From contig DAOTYI010000135.1 of the NCBI GenBank assembly GCA_034434895.1, positions 1 to 16,617 on the forward strand: a DNA stretch of 16,617 bases. The letters run 5' to 3'. The translations under genes were made by a program, and so were the position numbers. The notes beneath the pieces are model-generated. The model did no database searches, was not told the origin of the DNA, and saw only the letters and a list, made by a program, of their open reading frames with translations. This stretch comes from DAOTXL01 sp034434895. GTDB lineage: Bacteria > Chloroflexota > Anaerolineae > JAAYZQ01. Below are positions 12,657 to 16,617 of the stretch, piece by piece; within the stretch, counting starts at the first letter, position 1, and each line of letters opens with the position of its first letter.

Positions 12657-12684
12657 ATTATACCATCAACCCGACAAACGGCAA
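12657..12684 (-). promoter_or_regulatory. Promoter of the conserved hypothetical - sulfur-carrier unit
   Basis: On the minus strand TTGCCG (12679-12684) is 16 nt from a perfect TATAAT (12657-12662) with extended TGG. Its predicted start near 12650 leaves a leader of about 48 nt. It is back-to-back with the ECF operon promoter about 60 bp away. Confidence 0.75.
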
Positions 12685-12720
12685 GTTGCCAGGGCAAAGG
12701 GAATTCCCGGCCGGGCCGCT

Positions 12721-12749
12721 TTGCGCCTCCTGCCGAATGGTGGTATAAT
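12721..12749 (+). promoter_or_regulatory. Promoter of the ECF transporter operon
   Basis: TTGCGC (12721-12726) is 17 nt from a perfect TATAAT (12744-12749) with extended TGG. The predicted start near 12756 leaves about 45 nt before the TTG start, too short for a known vitamin riboswitch. Confidence 0.78.
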
Positions 12750-12800
12750 CGCCCTGTCCTTCGTCCCGATGTGGGTGGTGAATCCGGCCAGGAGAGTAGC

Positions 12801-14432
12801 TTGGTCAAGAAGCAGGGCGACAGGGAGCCGCTGGTAATTGAAGAGCTCACCTTCCGCTATCGTGGCCGCCCGGAACCGGCGCTGCGCGATCTCTCTCTGA
12901 CGCTGGAGCGTGGTGAACTGCTCCTCGTCGCCGGAGCCAGCGGCTGTGGCAAGACCACCCTGATCCGCTGCATCAACGGCCTGATCCCCCGTAGCTACAA
13001 AGGAGAACTGACCGGTCGCATCCTCCTCTACGGCGAGGATACGGCCGGTTTTTCTCTGGCACGCATCTCCCAAATCGTCGGCACGGTGTTGCAGGACCCG
13101 GAGCGGCAGATCCTGGGGGCCCGGGTGTCGGCTGAGGTGGCCTTTGGCCTGGAAAATCTGGGCCTGTCCCGCGCTGAGATCCGGCAGCGCCTGGAGGAGG
13201 CGCTTGACCATTTGGGCATCTCCCATCTGCGGGAGCGTGAAACCTTCCTGCTCTCCGGCGGCGAAAAGCAAAAAGTCGCCCTGGCTGGTGTGCTGGCCAT
13301 GCGCCCCAGCATCCTGTTGCTCGACGAACCGCTGGCCAGCCTGGACCCGGCCAGCGCCCAGGAGGCCCTGGCCCTGCTTCGCCGCCTGGTTGACGAGGGG
13401 ATCAGCCTGGTGCTGGTTGAGCATCGCGTCGAAGATGCCCTGAGCATCCGGCCGGACCGGGTGCTGTACATGCAGAATGGGCAGATCAGCTACCTTGGCC
13501 CGCCGGACGGCCTGATGGAGGTGGTGGACTATCGGGAGGTCAAGCTGCCGGCCCCGGTCGTCATCCAGCGGGCAGCCGGCGAGCCTCCCCCCACTTTTCG
13601 GCCGGCCATCCGGCCCAACGGCCGTGAACCGCTGGTGACCTTTGAGCGGGTGTCCTTTGCCTACACTGCCGACGGGCCGGAGGTCATCCACGACATCAAC
13701 CTCACGATCCGGCGGGGCGACGTCATCGCCCTCCTGGGGCCCAACGGCGCAGGCAAGACCACGCTGGTCAAACATGCCATCGGCCTGCTGAAGCCGCGCC
13801 GGGGCACGGTGAGGGTCGAGGGGCGCGATACCCGAACGTTGAGTGTGGCCCAGATCGCCCACACCCTGGGCTATGTCTTTCAAAGCCCCAGCCACATGCT
13901 CTTTGCCCCCAGTGTGCAGGAAGAGCTGGCCTTTGGCCCCAAAAACCTGGGCTTTGACCGGGAGGCGGTCGCTGCCGGCGTGGCGCGGGCGGTGGAGATC
14001 GTGAACTTGAGAGGGCTGGAGGACTATCCGCCACTGGCCCTGTCCTTCGGCCAGCAGAAGCGGGTCAGCATTGCTGCCATCCTGGCCATGCGTTCCAAAA
14101 TCCTGGTGATGGACGAGCCGACGGCCGGCCAGGATTACGCCAACTACCGGGCCTTCATGGATTCCATCCTGCAAATGCCCGACTTTCAGGCCATCCTGTT
14201 CATCACTCATGACCTCGACCTGGCCATCTGTTATGCCAACCGGGTGCTCCTGATGCACGATGGATGTATCGTCGGGGATGGCTCGCCGGCGGAGGTCCTG
14301 TCTGATGCCGACCGGCTGCGCCGCTGCCGCCTGGTGCCGACCTCGTTGCTGGCGGCCAATGTGGCCTCTCTGCCCCGGACGGGACGTTTTATGTCCGCCG
14401 AGGCGTTGGCTCACTTCGGAGCCGCACGGTAG
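12801..14432 (+). CDS. ECF transporter fused double ATPase subunit (EcfA-EcfA' type)
   Basis: This 543-residue cytoplasmic protein carries two ABC ATPase domains that power an energy-coupling-factor importer. Domain 1 has Walker A GASGCGKTT (45-53), Q-loop QDPERQ, signature LSGGEKQK (151-158), Walker B LLLDEPLASLD and the switch histidine in VEHRVEDA. Domain 2 has Walker A GPNGAGKTT (313-321), signature LSFGQQKR (414-421; Phe for the usual first Gly), Walker B ILVMDEPTAGQD and FITHDLDLA. Both sites look catalytically complete. The TTG at 12801 has AGGAGAG about 5 nt upstream and starts just before the first beta-strand; more upstream starts lie in or before the promoter. The single-gene fusion recalls YkoD-type systems. 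It is followed by S and T components. Confidence 0.94.
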   Translation: MVKKQGDREPLVIEELTFRYRGRPEPALRDLSLTLERGELLLVAGASGCGKTTLIRCINGLIPRSYKGELTGRILLYGEDTAGFSLARISQIVGTVLQDPERQILGARVSAEVAFGLENLGLSRAEIRQRLEEALDHLGISHLRERETFLLSGGEKQKVALAGVLAMRPSILLLDEPLASLDPASAQEALALLRRLVDEGISLVLVEHRVEDALSIRPDRVLYMQNGQISYLGPPDGLMEVVDYREVKLPAPVVIQRAAGEPPPTFRPAIRPNGREPLVTFERVSFAYTADGPEVIHDINLTIRRGDVIALLGPNGAGKTTLVKHAIGLLKPRRGTVRVEGRDTRTLSVAQIAHTLGYVFQSPSHMLFAPSVQEELAFGPKNLGFDREAVAAGVARAVEIVNLRGLEDYPPLALSFGQQKRVSIAAILAMRSKILVMDEPTAGQDYANYRAFMDSILQMPDFQAILFITHDLDLAICYANRVLLMHDGCIVGDGSPAEVLSDADRLRRCRLVPTSLLAANVASLPRTGRFMSAEALAHFGAAR

Positions 14433-14510
14433 AAAGGGGGTGGTGATCGCTCAACGATCCTGCTGGTCGGTTTTTGTCAGGCCCAAAATCATCTCCAAGG
14501 AGGAATTGAG

Positions 14511-15443
14511 ATGGACCGCAGATTGATTTCCGTCGTCGGTGCTCTCGTCGCCGTCCTGGTCTTCTTCCTGCTGATCGTGTGGATCGGCGGCGCGATCAAC
14601 GACAGTCTGAAATTGGACGAGACGGCCCTGCTGCGCTTCCTGTTTGTGATCATCGGGCTGCTCATCGTCTTTGGCGTCTATTGGTTCACCCGCAGCAGTG
14701 GGGTGTGGGAGGTCGGCACCCGGCAGGTGGTCTACATGGCCATTGGGGCGGCGCTTTATGCCGTGTTCTCCTACCTGTTCAACGGCACCGTCTTTGCCGT
14801 GCCGTCGGTCAGCCAGGTTGCCCTGCGGCCGGCCATCGCCATTCCCATGTTCTTCGGCTACGCCTTTGGGCCGGCCGTTGGCTTTTTCACCGGCGCGGTG
14901 GGCAACATGTTCGGCGACGCGCTGACCGGTTTTGGCCTGTCGCCGCAGTGGAGTGTGGGCAATGGCCTGGTGGGCATGATCGCCGGCATGGCCCAACTGT
15001 TCCCCAACAAGAAAAAGGGGATCAATGTCGTGCTCATCGTCAGCGCCGTGCTGGCCGCCATCGGCGTCCTCTTTTACGCCCTGAACACCGGCCAGGCCAA
15101 TATGATGTTCTTTGACCCGGATCAGGGCATCTTTGGCGATGCGACGATCACCTGGTTTGCCGGCCTGTCGGTGTTGATCGGCTTTGTCCTGGTGCTGATC
15201 GTGCGCTTTGCCTTTGGTCAGAATATAGATGTGGCCTCGGCGGTGACATGGAGCATGTTGGGCAACCTGTTGGGCATCGGCTTTGCCGCCATCTCGGATA
15301 TCTGGATCAACGGATTTCCCCTGGCGGTGGCCATCGTCGGCGAGTTTTTGCCGGCTGCCGGCCCCAACCTGATCTTTGCCGCCATCCTGGTGCCGATCCT
15401 GGTGGCTGCCTATGCTGCCGTGCAACGGCAGACGGGGCGGTAG
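14511..15443 (+). CDS. ECF transporter substrate-binding (S) component
   Basis: The 310-residue polytopic membrane protein is the substrate-capture subunit. About eight hydrophobic segments are visible, including two N-terminal helices (about 5-27 and 41-60) before a core resembling ECF S components: TRQVVYMAIGAALYAVFSYL, a LRPAIAIPMFFGYAFGPAVGFFTGAVG block and a GFGLSPQWSVGNGLVGMI block, the charged/aromatic pattern of the family's binding end. Known S components are near 180-220 residues, so this is an enlarged form. ATG at 14511 has AAGGAGG 8 nt upstream and lies 78 nt after the ATPase gene. The substrate cannot be read from sequence; no vitamin biosynthesis gene or riboswitch adjoins. Confidence 0.88.
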   Translation: MDRRLISVVGALVAVLVFFLLIVWIGGAINDSLKLDETALLRFLFVIIGLLIVFGVYWFTRSSGVWEVGTRQVVYMAIGAALYAVFSYLFNGTVFAVPSVSQVALRPAIAIPMFFGYAFGPAVGFFTGAVGNMFGDALTGFGLSPQWSVGNGLVGMIAGMAQLFPNKKKGINVVLIVSAVLAAIGVLFYALNTGQANMMFFDPDQGIFGDATITWFAGLSVLIGFVLVLIVRFAFGQNIDVASAVTWSMLGNLLGIGFAAISDIWINGFPLAVAIVGEFLPAAGPNLIFAAILVPILVAAYAAVQRQTGR

Positions 15444-15458
15444 ATAGAGGGCAGGGCC

Positions 15459-16331
15459 ATGCTGGTCACCTGGCGCTATCGGCCGCGCAGGTCTCTGATC
15501 CAGAGCTTTGACCCACGCGCCTGGCTCATCTTTTTCTTCTGTTTCATGGCTTCCTCGCTCATGTTCTGGGACCTGCGCTTTCTCTTGCCGCTGCTGCTTA
15601 TCGCCCTGGTGACCATCCTGACCTCAGGCATTACCTGGCGGGAGAGCCGCCGCGCCTGGCTGTTCATCGGCGGGTTTGTCCTCTTTTTCGCCCTGCTGAC
15701 CTTCCTCACCGGGCGCGGCGGCGTCGAGCACTATGCCCAGGAGCACCTCATCACCACTCTGCGCGCGCCGTTCACCCTCCTGGGCTGGCGGCCCCGGGTT
15801 GACGTCACGGTGGAACGGACGATGTTCGCCTGTAGCCAGCTTGTGCGGGTGTTCAGCGTCGCCAGCATGACCATCCTGATCCCCTATTCCCTGGACCCAA
15901 CCCTGTACGGCATCACCTTCCGCGGCCTGGGCCTGCCGGACAAGATCGCCTATGCCATGGAATTGACGATGCGTTTTATCCCCACCTATGCCCGTGACTT
16001 TCAGTTAACGCTGGATGCGCAACGCGCCCGTGGTTATGAGCTGGAAAAGCTGCGAGGGGGGCTGTTTGCTCAGGTGCGCAAGCTGGCGCCGCTGATCGTG
16101 CCGGTCACCATCCACGCCATCGCTGCCAGCGAGGACATTATTGATGCCATGGACCTGCGTGCTTTTGGCGTTGGTCCGCGCACCTGGCTGCAACAACTGC
16201 GCTACCGGCGGCGCGACCGGGTGTTAATCGTCCTGGCTGTGATGCTGGTCGTCGCCTCGGCAGCCCTGTCCCTGGTGGGCTACAGCCGGCTGTGGGTACC
16301 TGCCTGGGCGCTGGCCTGGGCCGGCGGCTGA
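15459..16331 (+). CDS. ECF transporter transmembrane (T) component, EcfT family
   Basis: EcfT couples the ATPases to the S component. The 290-residue product has 5-6 hydrophobic segments and the cytoplasmic coupling region with two Ala-Arg-Gly-type motifs: QRARGYE (R189-A-R-G192), preceded by TMRFIPTYARDF, and AMDLRAFG (230-237). The second motif usually reads ARGFG-like, so L233-R-A-F-G is a mild variant. ATG at 15459 has GAGGG 8 nt upstream and follows the S component by 15 nt, consistent with cotranscription and a set stoichiometry. Together with the double ATPase this makes a dedicated (group I-like) ECF importer. Confidence 0.93.
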   Translation: MLVTWRYRPRRSLIQSFDPRAWLIFFFCFMASSLMFWDLRFLLPLLLIALVTILTSGITWRESRRAWLFIGGFVLFFALLTFLTGRGGVEHYAQEHLITTLRAPFTLLGWRPRVDVTVERTMFACSQLVRVFSVASMTILIPYSLDPTLYGITFRGLGLPDKIAYAMELTMRFIPTYARDFQLTLDAQRARGYELEKLRGGLFAQVRKLAPLIVPVTIHAIAASEDIIDAMDLRAFGVGPRTWLQQLRYRRRDRVLIVLAVMLVVASAALSLVGYSRLWVPAWALAWAGG

Positions 16332-16369
16332 TCACGAAAGCCATCCGCACTGTGGAAGTCAGCCTGTAG

Positions 16370-16437
16370 GGCCTGCGGCCAATGGTCGGCCTGCGCCGAC
16401 CCGGCGCGAAGCGCCCGAGGAGGCCGATTTCAATCGG
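16370..16437. repeat. Cluster of four short hairpins downstream of the ECF operon
   Basis: Consecutive stems: GGCC-TGC-GGCC (16370-16380, the reverse complement of hairpin 4 of the multi-hairpin repeat), GGTCGGC-CTGC-GCCGACC (16384-16401), GGCGC-GAA-GCGCC (16403-16415) and CCGATT-TC-AATCGG (16424-16437). The design resembles the multi-hairpin family, but only one hairpin is shared in sequence. There is no T-tract. Confidence 0.6.
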
Positions 16438-16524
16438 GCAGCATCCGGCGCGTAACAAAGTGTCAACCAATTATGAATCATCCGCCGTTGGTCTGCCTTT
16501 TTGGGGATGGTTCACAACAGGTTG

Positions 16525-16580
16525 ACCCCTGATGGGACACGGATAGTACAGATGGGACGGATGGACACCGATTTTCCCTT
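16525..16580 (+). repeat. Degenerate short tandem motif (GATGGGACACGGAT-like)
   Basis: GATGGGACACGGAT, AGATGGGACGGAT and GGATGGACACCGATTTTC follow one another in degenerate form just before the putative next start codon. I know similar GGACACGGAT repeats as scattered low-complexity sequence in related genomes. No function is apparent. Confidence 0.45.
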
Positions 16581-16600
16581 CGATCACAGGAGGTACGCCG

Positions 16601-16617
16601 TTGACCCGGCAGGCTGA
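16601..16617 (+). CDS. Possible first codons of a further gene (cut by window end)
   Basis: AGGAGG (16588-16593) lies 7 nt before TTG at 16601, in a stretch otherwise without signals. Only five codons plus two bases are visible (M-T-R-Q-A), so no product can be given. The ribosome binding site is the sole support. Confidence 0.4.

Noticed and set aside
12750..12800. Vitamin riboswitch upstream of the ECF operon
   Set aside because: The leader is only about 45 nt and has no recognisable THI, RFN, cobalamin or PreQ1 motif.
12666..14414. Long minus-strand frame opposite the ECF ATPase
   Set aside because: The plus strand has two full ABC ATPase domains; the antisense frame lacks a start signal or motif.
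14433..14510. GATCG-CTCAA-CGATC stem with a later T-run as an attenuator between ATPase and S component genes
   Set aside because: The 5-bp stem is 11 or more nt away from the T-run, so it does not make a terminator.

Overview
The window is high-GC DNA that reads as a chromosomal segment of a Chloroflexota bacterium, probably Anaerolineae-like. This is an inference. It rests on a four-cysteine 'CPxLGL' N-terminal module typical of that phylum, an NBR1-type Ig-like plus FN3 membrane protein, a 224-residue conserved hypothetical of a type I associate with these genomes, and many multi-hairpin dispersed repeats. No rRNA, tRNA, CRISPR array, integrase or transposase is visible. Most of the window is housekeeping.

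Layout. 1-2368: a minus-strand unit with a clear promoter, mnmG (tRNA U34 modification), followed 2 nt later by a Cys4 single-pass membrane protein that runs off the window. 2369-2639: a repeat-rich divergent intergenic region. 2640-4334: an ABC1/UbiB-family kinase-like protein. 4362-4733 (minus): an N-terminal fragment of a bacterial eRF1-like protein with a near-consensus promoter. 5045-7808: the conserved rpsO-pnp pair (ribosomal protein S15, polynucleotide phosphorylase). 7829-8890: two repeat-filled gaps around lepB (signal peptidase I). 8937-10562: a membrane-anchored Ig / NBR1-Ig / FN3 protein whose C-terminus is encoded by a repeat copy. 10584-11588: an LPG-synthase-type flippase-like membrane protein. 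11595-12602 (minus): a MoaD/ThiS-like sulfur carrier and a conserved hypothetical. 12721-16331: an ECF transporter operon (fused double ATPase, S component, T component). 16332-16617: a palindrome-rich gap and the possible first codons of another gene.

How the genes fit together. rpsO-pnp links translation and RNA decay. LepB would cleave exported precursors. The ECF operon encodes a complete vitamin or micronutrient importer whose substrate cannot be read from the sequence. Several promoters share a TATAAT -10 box, often with an upstream TG, at 16-18 bp from a TTGnnn -35 box. Several starts are GTG or TTG and are set by Shine-Dalgarno position.

The most unusual signal is a dispersed element of about 110-200 bp made of up to five consecutive hairpins. 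It occurs at 4884-5000 (minus), 7829-7995, 8637-8834 and 10386-10547. It shows terminal inverted repeats in some copies, one compensatory base-pair change, and an in-frame fusion to a coding sequence. A G-quadruplex-forming insertion inside mnmG is the other noteworthy feature.
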